NCBI GenBank assembly: GCA_963693365.1
Contig: CAVNZM010000003.1
Location: forward strand, 12,896,001-12,960,000
Source of the DNA: Amoebidium appalachense
Lineage: Eukaryota > Ichthyosporea
Reading direction: 5' to 3'
DNA length: 64,000 bases
The first letter of the stretch is position 1, and every line of letters begins with the position of its first letter. This document shows, piece by piece, positions 48,292-56,991 of the stretch. Under the pieces are notes generated by a model. The model was not told where the DNA came from, made no database searches, and saw nothing but the letters and a program-made list of their open reading frames with translations. The translations under genes were made by a program, and so were the position numbers.

Positions 48292-50840
48292 AGCAACGGG
48301 GGGGCCGGCAGCAAGGGTTGTTGGCCAGTGGGGGGGGGGCTCGGGGGAGGCACGGGTTCAACCGGGGCTGGTTGGTTGTGCCAGGACGGTTGGGAGATGA
48401 CCACAGACGGAGTTTCATCGTCGTCGTCGGAGGGGGGGTCCAATGTCGGCAGATCGGGTTTGGGGGGAACGGAGACCTGATTGGTGCTGCCCGTGAATTT
48501 CGACTCGTCGAAGATCACATCACGGCAGATCTTGATTTGGTTGCTGGCAAGGTCGAGGATCTTGTGTGCCTTGGAGGGTAGGTCCCAGCCGACGTAGGTG
48601 CCGACTCTGACGGTTGATGCCAGCTTGTTCCTCTTTGACCGGGGAACATGGACATAGGCAGGGGAGCCGAACACGTGGAGCTGGGAGACGTCGGGTTTGA
48701 AGCCGTGGAAGGCCTCGAAGGGAGTGTTGCCGTTGGCAGCAGATGACGGTGTGACGTTGATGATGTAGCTTGTATGCTTGAGAGCAGCAACCCACAACTT
48801 GGGAGAGAGAGGTTGGTCCTTGTCGGCATGGAGGAAGCAACGGACTGTCTCTTGCAGTTCTCTCATCTTCCGTTCAACAACACCATTGTGTTGTGGTGTG
48901 TCGACGGGGGCAAACTCCATGATGATGCCTTTCTGCTTGCAGTAGGCCTCGGTGTCCTTGGAGGTGAATTCAGAGCCGGAGTCAAACCGAAGATGGGTGA
49001 CGATCTCAGGTGTCTGACGTTCGATGGTTTCAACGAGAGACTGAATGTGGCTGAGGGTTTCACCACGGTTGTAAAGGGGGAACACGGTGGTGTAACCGGT
49101 GGCATCACAAACACACACCAGAGCAACCTTGTAGCCTCCGTAGGAAGCACAGGGAGCTTCGAAGAAGTCCAGGTGCCACTTAGCACCGGGAATGGTGAAC
49201 TTGGAACGGGTGTCGGGAAAGGGGGCCTTGGTGGTCTTGCCAGACATGCAGCCGAAGCAGTCACTGTTGTCGGGTGACTTGAGGGAGGGGGGCATGCCGA
49301 TGACAAGCTCATCCTTGGCCATCCTGGTGACGGTGGAGAGGGCACGGTGGCCGAGACGGTTGTGCCAAAGGGTGAGGTCGTCGGGTGGTTGAGTCCTTGC
49401 TGTGTAGGCTTGGACCCCCGGGTGTTTAGGAGTCTCAATCACATAGTCAGTGATGTAGTAGAGACCGTCGAGGGGGGTGAGATCTGTAATAATGTCACCA
49501 TTACGGCTGTAGAGGAACGACGGGTGGTTGTCTGTATCGTCACAATGACCTAGGAGGCCGGCAGCTGATGCCATGGAGGTAGACACGAGGAAAGACGGTG
49601 CCTCGGGTACGTAGTAAGCATTGATGCTGCACGGTGTTGGGTGGCCGTTGTAGTGCAGTGTTATGTTGATGATGCCACGTTGTTTGGCATTGACTGTGCC
49701 GAGGCCGTGAATGGGGGTGGGAGGACACGGGGTAAGGGAGGAGAAATACTCCTTGATGGGGCAGATGTGTGCATTACAAGCACTGTCCCAGACGGGGTCG
49801 TTACTGTCAGGTGTGCCGGTGGAGGAGATGAGTGCAAATTTCACACTCTTGTCACCTTTCTCCTGCTTGGCACGACGAGCAACTGTGCAGCCAGGCTCCG
49901 GGCATGCTGTGATGTGGTGGGGCTCATGGCAGTAGGAACACTTCACACTGTTGGTGTTGTGCTGTCGGTTACGGTTGTCCCTGTTACCACGGTGGTAAGG
50001 GGAAGTTGAACGGGGGCCGGGTGACTTGGAGGGAGGACGAGGATCACGGGAACGGGACGGGGAACGGTGAGGTGTATGCTCACGTCGAGGAATACGGTTA
50101 CGGAGGTCACCGGGGGGAAGCACTCTGCTCTGGAGTGCACGGAGGGGACGGTTGTTGACGGTTGCACCTGTGCCTGCGTCGATGAGGCCGGCACGGATTT
50201 CAGCTCCTCGGATGTCACTGATGAGCATGTTGAAGGACGGGTAAGCCTTGTTGTTCATCCAGTAGTCGGAGCAGAGACGTTCAATGTCGGGGCAGACCAG
50301 GGCTGTGTTCTTCCGGATGTGGAGGAAGAACTTACGTACGACATCCTTGTGCTGGACGGGTTCGTCGAGGCAGGCAAGTGTCGTAGCCAGACGTTGGAGA
50401 CGGGTGAGGTATGCTGTGACGTTGGGGTAGTCTCGTAGTTCAAGCTCCTCGAAGGTGACTTGAATCTGGGTGACTCGGGCCTCCTTCTCTGCTACATACG
50501 CCATACGTAGGTTGTGGAAGACTTCACCACCGTGGACACCGTCTTGCATCCGGCCGGAGTCGTAGAGCTCGGTCGGGTGGACGGACTGGTTGAGGATCTG
50601 GTCGAGGACGTCGGAAGCTTTCTTGTAGGAGTCCTTGGTGGTGTAGCCTAGCCACTGGTTGGCTTCAGCGCCGTCAACCCACTGTGGCCTCTTGATAGCG
50701 TCAACGAATTTCTCGGCAATGGTGGTTCTAATGAACCGGTGAATGAGTGGCTCCCACTCGAAATAATTAAGACGTTTCTCGTCTCGTTTCTCGGACGGAT
50801 TCCATATTGGAAGGTTGATATACGACGCTTTGTCAGTCAT
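48270..50840 (-). CDS. Copia 2 Gag-protease-integrase
   Basis: An 856-residue frame from ATG 50838-50840. Gag ends in an Arg/Pro/Ser-rich stretch and a zinc knuckle CSYCHEPHHITAC. The protease has VWDSACNAHICP, sharing the DSA motif with element 1. LWHNRLGHRALST and the integrase DDE residues in KWHLDFFEAP, HLRFDSGSEFTS and HNGVVERKMREL follow. The frame fades into Pro-rich linker and is lost at a G run. Confidence 0.88.
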   Translation of the reverse strand: MTDKASYINLPIWNPSEKRDEKRLNYFEWEPLIHRFIRTTIAEKFVDAIKRPQWVDGAEANQWLGYTTKDSYKKASDVLDQILNQSVHPTELYDSGRMQDGVHGGEVFHNLRMAYVAEKEARVTQIQVTFEELELRDYPNVTAYLTRLQRLATTLACLDEPVQHKDVVRKFFLHIRKNTALVCPDIERLCSDYWMNNKAYPSFNMLISDIRGAEIRAGLIDAGTGATVNNRPLRALQSRVLPPGDLRNRIPRREHTPHRSPSRSRDPRPPSKSPGPRSTSPYHRGNRDNRNRQHNTNSVKCSYCHEPHHITACPEPGCTVARRAKQEKGDKSVKFALISSTGTPDSNDPVWDSACNAHICPIKEYFSSLTPCPPTPIHGLGTVNAKQRGIINITLHYNGHPTPCSINAYYVPEAPSFLVSTSMASAAGLLGHCDDTDNHPSFLYSRNGDIITDLTPLDGLYYITDYVIETPKHPGVQAYTARTQPPDDLTLWHNRLGHRALSTVTRMAKDELVIGMPPSLKSPDNSDCFGCMSGKTTKAPFPDTRSKFTIPGAKWHLDFFEAPCASYGGYKVALVCVCDATGYTTVFPLYNRGETLSHIQSLVETIERQTPEIVTHLRFDSGSEFTSKDTEAYCKQKGIIMEFAPVDTPQHNGVVERKMRELQETVRCFLHADKDQPLSPKLWVAALKHTSYIINVTPSSAANGNTPFEAFHGFKPDVSQLHVFGSPAYVHVPRSKRNKLASTVRVGTYVGWDLPSKAHKILDLASNQIKICRDVIFDESKFTGSTNQVSVPPKPDLPTLDPPSDDDDETPSVVISQPSWHNQPAPVEPVPPPSPPPTGQQPLLPAPPLLCINPAT

Positions 50841-50916
50841 GATTGAAGCAGTAAGACTGAGAGATTTTCGCGGTTGTAGCGAGATTGTGTGTTAGCGTGC
50901 AAAGGGGCCGTAAACC

Positions 50917-51622
50917 TGTTATTTTGTGTGGGTAAACGGAGAAGCAGAGAGCACAGATGGGTGTTATGTAAAACACAACACAAAGACACACGGGAAAAAC
51001 ACAACCGGAGAGGAGGAACGATTTCTGGAACCATAGGAAGTGAATACGACTGCTTATGATTTATTTCAAGATGAGGTCCCTTTTATACTTGGGAATGTGA
51101 AACGATAAACCATCAAAAGAATGAAAACTATGAGTGTAAAATATATCGAATAAAATGTCTGTCGACATTTAGAATATAAAACTCAATCCTCCAATGAAAG
51201 AAACTTCTAATAAAAGCACGGAAACACTTAATAAAATGAAACCACTTATGTAACTATTAATTCATAACATATATTTATACATGTTCTTATCATAACACGT
51301 CTAAATATAATTATTCCTAATAGTTGAAGAACATAGCACAATGCTACGTCGTGGGAAAGAAATGAGAAAGGAATGTAAGTTACTATATTTGGGAAAATAC
51401 AAACGAGATATGATTGGATGACATATATAGATTTTGACGCAAACGACAATACGTGTGCGCGAGCTAAGTATGTCGATACGTACACAGATCTAAGATGTCG
51501 TGTACACGGAAACGGAAAAGAAAGAAAGAAATGAAGAAAGGAAAAAGGAAACAAACTACAACAACTAATAAATAAATACCAAACTCAACTTCTAAGTCTT
51601 GCTGAGAATTAAGTGAAGATGA

Positions 51623-51624
<2 letters not shown>
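50917..51624 (-). repeat. 5' LTR of copia element 2
   Basis: 708 bp, near-identical to 45252-45960. The adjoining inner sequence GGTTTACGGCCCC (minus strand) is the probable primer-binding site and resembles that of element 1. Confidence 0.92.
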
Positions 51625-51720
<96 letters not shown>

Positions 51721-51895
51721 GCGTGCCCCCCCCCCCCCCCCCCCCCCCCTCTCTTTTTTCTTTGTCCTCCCCCCCCCCCTTTTTTTCTTTGCCCCCCCCA
51801 CCCTTCCCCTTTTTTGCGCCCTCTCCCCTCCCCTCCCCAATCTTATCCCCTCCCCCCCATCTTATCTCCCTTCCCCCCTCCCCTTTCAAATTATC
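51625..51895 (+). repeat. (GT)n right part and polypyrimidine tract
   Basis: The GT run resumes directly after the LTR, is broken by GCGACA, and continues to about 51724, then passes into C runs and TCCCC/TTTTTC units to about 51895. It ends about 60 bases before the resolvase start. Confidence 0.93.
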
Positions 51896-51957
51896 CACGC
51901 CGTTTCGGTGAGTGTGTGCTCTTTATTTTTGTCCCTCCCTCAGACATTGTAGCTATC

Positions 51958-52598
51958 ATGACCACTGCCGTGAGGGTGGTAGCTTTTGATGTCGGTATAA
52001 CACACATGGCTGTGTGTGGTTTGGATGTGTTCGGACCAGGGCAACCCCCTCGTGTGTACATGTGGCGCGTTGTATCCCTGGGTTGCAAGGTAATGCGCCA
52101 GTGCATGTCGCCGTGCCTGGCCTGGTGGGGCTGGTAAGGGCCCTGGCAGCAGATGGTGCCTTTGTGGGTGCACATGCGGTGGTAATTGAATGCCAGATGC
52201 ACTCCAGGATGATGTGTATGTCATCGGCCCTGCAGGCATGTGTCATATGCGTGGCACCTGACACACCGGTGGTATTCCAGCACCCTGCCCGAAAGGCATG
52301 TGCGCTGATGGTGGCAGGCCTGGCTGATTCCAGCCAGCCGGGGGGACACTCAAGATTGTCAATCACTAAGCGTCAGGCATACAAGAAAAACAAGCAGACT
52401 GGCATTGTCGACGTGCGGCGGGTGCTGGATCTGCCTGGGATGCAGGAATGGGCGGGTGTGTTTGATGGCCATGCAAAGAAGGATGACCTAGCCGATGCCC
52501 TTCTTCACGCACTGTACTGGGGGGCCAGTAGGGCAAAGGAAATGAAGCGGGTGGTGGCCACTCTGGATCCCTGGAGTGGGGAAACATGTGTGTTTTGA
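51958..52598 (+). pseudogene. A22-like Holliday junction resolvase, frame broken
   Basis: A RuvC-fold resolvase split over two frames. The first, from ATG 51958, has the first acidic motif VVAFDVGITHMAV. The second carries the conserved acidic-Gln motif VVIECQMHSRM, a basic helix SITKRQAYKKNKQ and the C-terminal KKDDLADALLHALYW, which holds the last two catalytic Asp residues. The frame changes between about 52085 and 52105. AAG|GTAATG at 52087 looks like a splice donor, but no in-phase acceptor restores the frame, so an indel or assembly error is more likely. In poxviruses and other NCLDVs this enzyme resolves replication intermediates; an essential gene of this kind would not be expected to be broken in a live virus. 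Confidence 0.7.
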
Positions 52599-52858
52599 CG
52601 GTCCAGCCGGCACAACAAGACTTTTTTGTGTTGGGCTACATATTACAGGTCCCTGTCTCCATACAAACATGCAGTGGTCCAGTTGCCATTCTTGCCATTA
52701 TCCTCGCATTAGCACAAGGCCTTTCCGCCGTAATTTATGAATATGGCATACGCGATATTAGCGATAGTCAATTCGGGGGCGTGTGGAAATCTGGTGGACT
52801 TGCTAGTATTATTATTGCCATCACGCTGGCCATCCTAAACGCTGTAAACATGCTTTGA
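52586..52858 (+). CDS. Small membrane protein with two helices
   Basis: A 90-residue ORF overlapping the end of the resolvase frame by 13 bases. It has two hydrophobic segments, PVAILAIILALAQGLSAVIY and GLASIIIAITLAILNAVNML, joined by a short polar loop (GIRDISDSQFGG). This shape is common among NCLDV inner-membrane virion proteins. Not recognised further. Confidence 0.55.
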   Translation: MCVLTVQPAQQDFFVLGYILQVPVSIQTCSGPVAILAIILALAQGLSAVIYEYGIRDISDSQFGGVWKSGGLASIIIAITLAILNAVNML

Positions 52859-52868
52859 ATGAGCCAGA

Positions 52869-53720
52869 TCAAAAGACAACAGGGGCCGCTGCACACACCT
52901 TGAGTGACTCTATACCGCACTGGTCTGCTCCTCTCCTAAACCGCATGAAGCCCTTGGCTCCCCAGCTGTTTTTGATGGTCCAATAGGGGCCCTGCACTGG
53001 GCAGTGCCCATATCCAACAATAACCACACAGTGGCGTTCAACCAATGGGGATGCTGGGTCGCACACGTACACATTTGTTTTCATGTCACCGGCCGCGCAC
53101 AAGTCCAAAAGGTCTTGGTGTAGCTGGAATTCCGCAGTGACCGGCCCAGATGCGTGGAGTTCAGCACAAATAGCTGCCTCTCCCCCTGTTACACGGTACA
53201 TGGGACCGTTTCGATACCGCGGAAGGGCCCTCAAGGCAGTCTGTGTAGGTGTGTGTTCTTTGTGGTCAGCCTCGGCAGCTGTGACCTTGACAAGGGATGG
53301 GCACCGAGGGCATGCTGTGAATCCGCTCTTTCTACCGTATGCAAAGGTATTCTCAACATAGCCACCCGCACACAGGGCCTTGCCATCCAGGTGCAAATTT
53401 TGTAACACCTCGTAAATGTCAAATGGCCGTGTCATCTTCCATCGAGCAGCCATGACCGTCAGGGGTGCTGTCACCCAACAAGACCCACAGCCCTCCTGAT
53501 CATATGCCCAGCCCTCCAGGGCCTCTGTCCCTTCGCACATATATTGGTCAGTTCGCCATTCATGTGCAGTGATGGTGGTGGCTGGAATGTGCTTCAGCGA
53601 AGCTGCGGTTGTTCCTCCCGTATGTGCACTTGTATAACAGCCAATGGCCAGCGCTGTCAGAAATACTACCAGCACTGACAAAACAGCAAGGGATAGAGTA
53701 ATGGTCTTTTTGGTGGACAT
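52869..53720 (-). CDS. Papain-family (C1A) cysteine protease with N-terminal anchor
   Basis: A 283-residue cathepsin-like protease. Residues 8-28 form a membrane anchor or signal (LSLAVLSVLVVFLTALAIG). The catalytic set is complete: Q75 and C81 in DQEGCGSCW, H230 in VERHCVVIVGYGH, and N251 in TIKNSWGAKGF. The inhibitory propeptide of typical cathepsins is absent or very short: only about 40 residues separate the anchor from the mature domain. It could act in virion maturation, entry or lysis of host membranes. Viral cathepsins are known in baculoviruses and some giant viruses. I start at ATG 53718-53720, since the upstream extension is non-coding. Confidence 0.85.
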   Translation of the reverse strand: MSTKKTITLSLAVLSVLVVFLTALAIGCYTSAHTGGTTAASLKHIPATTITAHEWRTDQYMCEGTEALEGWAYDQEGCGSCWVTAPLTVMAARWKMTRPFDIYEVLQNLHLDGKALCAGGYVENTFAYGRKSGFTACPRCPSLVKVTAAEADHKEHTPTQTALRALPRYRNGPMYRVTGGEAAICAELHASGPVTAEFQLHQDLLDLCAAGDMKTNVYVCDPASPLVERHCVVIVGYGHCPVQGPYWTIKNSWGAKGFMRFRRGADQCGIESLKVCAAAPVVF

Positions 53721-53801
53721 ATTTCTTGCGGGAGCAAATAAAAAAATACAAAATTTAAGCCAGTGCACGTGTTGTGTGGCTATGGATATGTGAATGGGGG
53801 T

Positions 53802-53802
<1 letters not shown>

Positions 53803-53872
<70 letters not shown>

Positions 53873-54180
53873 ATGGGTGGATGGGTGGGTGGGTGGGTGG
53901 GTGGGTGGGTGGGTGGAGGGGTGGAGGTGTGGGTGGAGGGGTGGAGGGGTGGGTGGGTGGGTGGGTGGGTGGGTGGGTGGGTGGAGGGGTGGGTGGGTGG
54001 GTGGGTGGGTGGGTGGGTGGGTGGGTGGGTGGAGGGGTGGAGGGGTGGAGGCCTGGGGGTGGGTGGTGGGTGGGGGGTGGAGGGGTGGAGGGGTGGAGGC
54101 CTGGGGGTGGGTGGTGGGTGGGGGGGTGGAGGGGTGGAGTGTCAGGTGGAGGGGTGGGTGGTGGGTGGGTGGGGGGGGGG
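53803..54180 (+). repeat. (GT)n then GGGT/GGAG minisatellite
   Basis: About 60 bases of GT pass into GGTGGGTGGGTG arrays with GGAGGGGT variants and a longer internal duplication (GGCCTGGGGGTGGGTGGTGGG at 54051 and 54097). It lies between the protease and zinc-finger genes. G-quadruplex formation is likely on the plus strand. Confidence 0.93.
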
Positions 54181-54186
54181 GCTGTG

Positions 54187-54633
54187 TTACAAACACCCTA
54201 GCAGGCTCATTTCGTCCTGACGGCAGGCATGGCGCCGCTCCATACAACGCACTAGATTGCGTGCCAGCGCTCCCAGCTGTCGTTCCTCTGCGTGAGGCAC
54301 ATAAAAATCCAACGAAGCAAGTGCATAGCTTGCTCCGCACGTACCACACGGCACGCGCACTCCCAAATGGCGCGCCAGGTGCTTGCCCAGTGCGTCCCGT
54401 TTCGCAAAAATGCGCCTTGTGGACCTTTTTGTGCAAAGTGGGCAGGCATAGACACTGGAACGTCCATCTAGACCTCCCAGCCGTAACTGCTCATTTGCGG
54501 TCAGGGCCCCCACAGACAACACACAGCCATCGCTTTTGTCAAAAACGCCCACATGGACGTCCATTATGTGCACCCAGCATAAAAGGGCGCTTGGGCACTC
54601 TTTGCCACACAACAAGCAACACAATGGCGCCAT
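54187..54633 (-). CDS. C2H2-type zinc-finger protein, 148 residues
   Basis: From ATG 54631-54633 the protein has one C2H2-like unit near the N-terminus (CLLCGKECPSALLCWVHIMD ending in His), a second clear one (CPLCTKRSTRRIFAKRDALG followed by KHLARH), and a third CGTCG pair. This spacing suits DNA- or RNA-binding zinc fingers. It is likely a regulatory protein. The ATG is chosen because the upstream extension overlaps the divergent promoter and the TATA box of the gene at 54723. Confidence 0.65.
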   Translation of the reverse strand: MAPLCCLLCGKECPSALLCWVHIMDVHVGVFDKSDGCVLSVGALTANEQLRLGGLDGRSSVYACPLCTKRSTRRIFAKRDALGKHLARHLGVRVPCGTCGASYALASLDFYVPHAEERQLGALARNLVRCMERRHACRQDEMSLLGCL

Positions 54634-54664
54634 TTGGGTCGCTGGTTGTATCTGTCCTGTTGTG

Positions 54665-54673
54665 TATAAAAAG
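54665..54673 (+). promoter_or_regulatory. TATA box TATAAAAAG
   Basis: TATAAAAAGCC lies 58 bases upstream of ATG 54723 and matches the cyclin promoter element. Confidence 0.55.
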
Positions 54674-54722
54674 CCGCGCACAACACTTGTTCTGTCAAAA
54701 CAATATTCGCACAACCAACAAC

Positions 54723-54995
54723 ATGGCAACACGTTATGGCGGAAGACCTCCTGTGCCCACCACTGTCTTCACCTTGGACCCGCCGGTCATGGAGTCTGCA
54801 GCGGAACCCGTGGAGGAGGCCACCACGGCTGAGAGCAGCGATGAGTCTGGCTACGAGGAGGCTATTGCGGAGGTGTGGGCGCTGATTTGCCGCAAGCAGG
54901 ACGAGGGCTATCTTATCTTTGACCGTGTCAGGGGTATCCTGCCATTCAGAAAGCTGGTTCTCAAGAACTCATCTCCCATCCCATCCCACTACTAA
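54723..54995 (+). CDS. Small acidic protein, 90 residues
   Basis: Starts at ATG 54723 after a good TATA box. It has a Pro-rich start, an acidic segment (EEATTAESSDESGYEEAI) and a more hydrophobic end (YLIFDRVRGILPFRKLVL). The acidic Ser-rich stretch looks like a phosphorylation site or a protein-docking motif. No family recognised; the frame upstream is only the G-rich repeat. Confidence 0.5.
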   Translation: MATRYGGRPPVPTTVFTLDPPVMESAAEPVEEATTAESSDESGYEEAIAEVWALICRKQDEGYLIFDRVRGILPFRKLVLKNSSPIPSHY

Positions 54996-55071
54996 AAGCA
55001 CGCAAAAACACGGTCATGCATGATGGCCCTCCGTTTTTTTATTCTATTCCTGTGGCACCCATAGCATAGCC

Positions 55072-55596
55072 ATGCCTCCCATGTACATTCGCACAATGCG
55101 CAAGCGCAAAGCGGACAAGCTGATTGGCCGAGACAGCGACAAGGTGGAGACCCCTACATGGCTATTGGAGCATCTCAAGGCTGAGTTTCCAATTGATGCC
55201 GACCCGTGTCCTATTGACTGGGCACCCAAGACCCACCGCAACGCGTTGAGATCGACCCGTGTGTGGGGAAAGTGCAGTTTTGTGAACCCACCGTTTAGCG
55301 GTGTAGCCGCTTTTTTGGAGCGGGCCCTTGCACTTTTGCACAAAGAGGGGAAGGAGAGTGTGTTTCTAATCCCCGCGCGCACAGAGAGCCACTGGTGGCA
55401 TGATTTGGTAATGAAGCATGCAACAGAAATTCGCCTCATTAGGGGTCGTATAAGATTTGAAAATTATGACACTGCCTTTTTTTATGGACTTGCTGTTGTG
55501 GTATTCAGCAAGGCTAAGGACACCGACACAGTACAACCCAAAATTTTCAGTTGGCAGGTTCCCCAGCCCAAATTTGATCCTACTTGTAACCAATAG
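55072..55596 (+). CDS. Phage-type DNA N6-adenine methyltransferase
   Basis: A 174-residue protein matching the small phage Dam-type family: VETPTWLLEHLKAEF at the start, DADPCP, then the catalytic motif CSFVNPPFSG (NPPF, about residue 69), VFLIPARTESHWWHD and IRLIRGRIRF. It would methylate adenine at N6 in DNA. The length is right for a single-domain enzyme with little target-recognition sequence. Together with the cytosine methyltransferase and the TET/JBP pair, viral DNA in this system could carry both adenine and cytosine marks. Upstream and downstream are intergenic AT-rich stretches. Confidence 0.8.
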   Translation: MPPMYIRTMRKRKADKLIGRDSDKVETPTWLLEHLKAEFPIDADPCPIDWAPKTHRNALRSTRVWGKCSFVNPPFSGVAAFLERALALLHKEGKESVFLIPARTESHWWHDLVMKHATEIRLIRGRIRFENYDTAFFYGLAVVVFSKAKDTDTVQPKIFSWQVPQPKFDPTCNQ

Positions 55597-55851
55597 ATCA
55601 AATGTTTTTGCCCCACAACGGCCTATCAAGTCTGTTCGATGGCTATCACAACGCATCACTAGTTTACACGCACTGCACCCTTATACATACATAATTACAT
55701 TTCATATCTACTACAATTACACTCATTATTGCTGATACCAGTGTTTGCACACCTTATCGTTTGGTTAGATTTTTACACCTTGATCTGTTTTATCTGCTAG
55801 AAAAAAGTCAATAAACATCTATGCTCACACAAACACACGGATGTGTTGGTC

Positions 55852-56991
55852 TCAATCTTTGATGTGGGTCCACATGTACTTGGCCCTTATCTCCCGCCCA
55901 TTAGGTATGTCGTGTGTGGCCACTAAGGCCACACGGATGGGTGTGTCTCTGGCGCGAGTGTATACATGTGTACAGGCCTGTCTGCGGGTGCCCTGGTGCG
56001 GCCAATGGCCGTTGCGCATAGCCAACGCCACAAACTTGACGTTGGGCCGCCGCAGGTTCTTGGGCACATCATCGCCCACACAACTGTTGATGGCAAACGC
56101 ACAGTCCTCTCCACGCTCAATGATGGTCTTGATGTCCGATGCATCTATGACATATGCTGGGGCACCTGGGATCTGCAAAGCGTACCTCTTGCTACGAAGA
56201 GCACGGCCGTGTTCGTCTTTTGTCTCAAACTCATTCCGCGAAACAACCTCGCCGTCGTAGTACATGATACGGGTACCCTTTGGGATGAACTGCCGGGCAG
56301 TTGCAACCCACTGGCCTAGAACTGTTTGTGTTACCGTTACATACTCGCCAATTACCTCGCTTCGCATGTCACCCTTTGTGTCTCCGTGGCTGGCTGGCCG
56401 TGTTGCATTGTATACGGCGCCTGGGCCACCAATACGACGCACAGCTTGTAGCTCTTTTTCCATTTCCATAATCTTCTTGTCGCGCTCTTCTATCCTCTGA
56501 ACCAGTGGGCTTTTATGCCCCCTTGGAGGCCCACGCACCTTCCTTTGGCGCAGGCCCGGAAACCAACCCGAAGGTGACCCAGCCCTGATAATTTTTTGGA
56601 TTTCAAAGTACTCCAAAATAGGTACAAGTGTGGGCTTGGGCAACAACAGCAGTCCTTGTTGGCTTGATTGTTCCAGTGGGCACGTAGCATGTCGAAAAGC
56701 AAATAAGTCCATGATGGGCACGTGTTTGGGCTTGGGCACCAACACTGGTCCTTGTTGGTTTGGGTGTTTCGGGTCTAGCTGTGCGAACAGAACGTCTGGT
56801 CTGTGCTTCTTGGGCAGGCAGGGGTGTTGGTTTTCGGTTTCCGACAGCCACGCATCTGGTGACAGGGAGCGCTTTGCGGGCACGCATTGCGAAGCTGGTG
56901 AGTGCGGTCGAGGGGGAGGGGGGTGGTAAGGAAGGCATAGCTCGGTCTCCCACTTTGCGAGGGTCTCCTGTGCAGTGTCCAGTAACTCCAT
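55852..56991 (-). CDS. SET-domain protein (putative lysine methyltransferase)
   Basis: A 379-residue protein from ATG 56989-56991. The first 200 residues are Pro/basic-rich with a duplicated segment (GPVLVPKPKHVPIMDLFAF and GLLLLPKPTLVPILEYFEI) and a coiled-coil stretch (RIEERDKKIMEMEKELQ). Residues about 215-375 form a SET domain: GQWVATARQFIPKGTRIMYY, YALQIPGAPAYVIDA, the cofactor motif AFAINSC (usual NHSC) and IPNGREIRAKYMW near the end. It may methylate histones or viral proteins. SET proteins are known from chloroviruses (vSET). No post-SET cysteine motif is seen. Confidence 0.75.
   Translation of the reverse strand: MELLDTAQETLAKWETELCLPYHPPPPRPHSPASQCVPAKRSLSPDAWLSETENQHPCLPKKHRPDVLFAQLDPKHPNQQGPVLVPKPKHVPIMDLFAFRHATCPLEQSSQQGLLLLPKPTLVPILEYFEIQKIIRAGSPSGWFPGLRQRKVRGPPRGHKSPLVQRIEERDKKIMEMEKELQAVRRIGGPGAVYNATRPASHGDTKGDMRSEVIGEYVTVTQTVLGQWVATARQFIPKGTRIMYYDGEVVSRNEFETKDEHGRALRSKRYALQIPGAPAYVIDASDIKTIIERGEDCAFAINSCVGDDVPKNLRRPNVKFVALAMRNGHWPHQGTRRQACTHVYTRARDTPIRVALVATHDIPNGREIRAKYMWTHIKD

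Larger units (their letters stand above)
45252..51624 (-). mobile_element. Ty1/copia LTR retrotransposon, element 2
   Basis: A complete 6.4-kb element read on the minus strand, with LTRs of 709 and 708 bp that begin TGTTATTTTG (as written on the plus strand) and end GAAGATGACA. Flanking bases are GTGTG on both sides, a 5-bp duplication within a GT microsatellite. A purine tract related to that of element 1 (TTGAGTGGGGA) precedes the 3' LTR at 45961. The LTRs differ by very few bases (for example one A in AACCAATCAAAAG and one T/C near 45565/51229), so the insertion is young. Its proteins are clearly related to those of element 1, but the LTRs are not alike, so they are two families of one lineage. 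Confidence 0.93.

Noticed and set aside
52090-52149. Spliceosomal intron in the resolvase gene
   Set aside because: The donor at 52090 is good, but no AG acceptor in the right phase keeps the conserved acidic-Gln motif; a weaker donor at 52082 with the acceptor at 52149 would work in phase but has a poor GTTGCA site.
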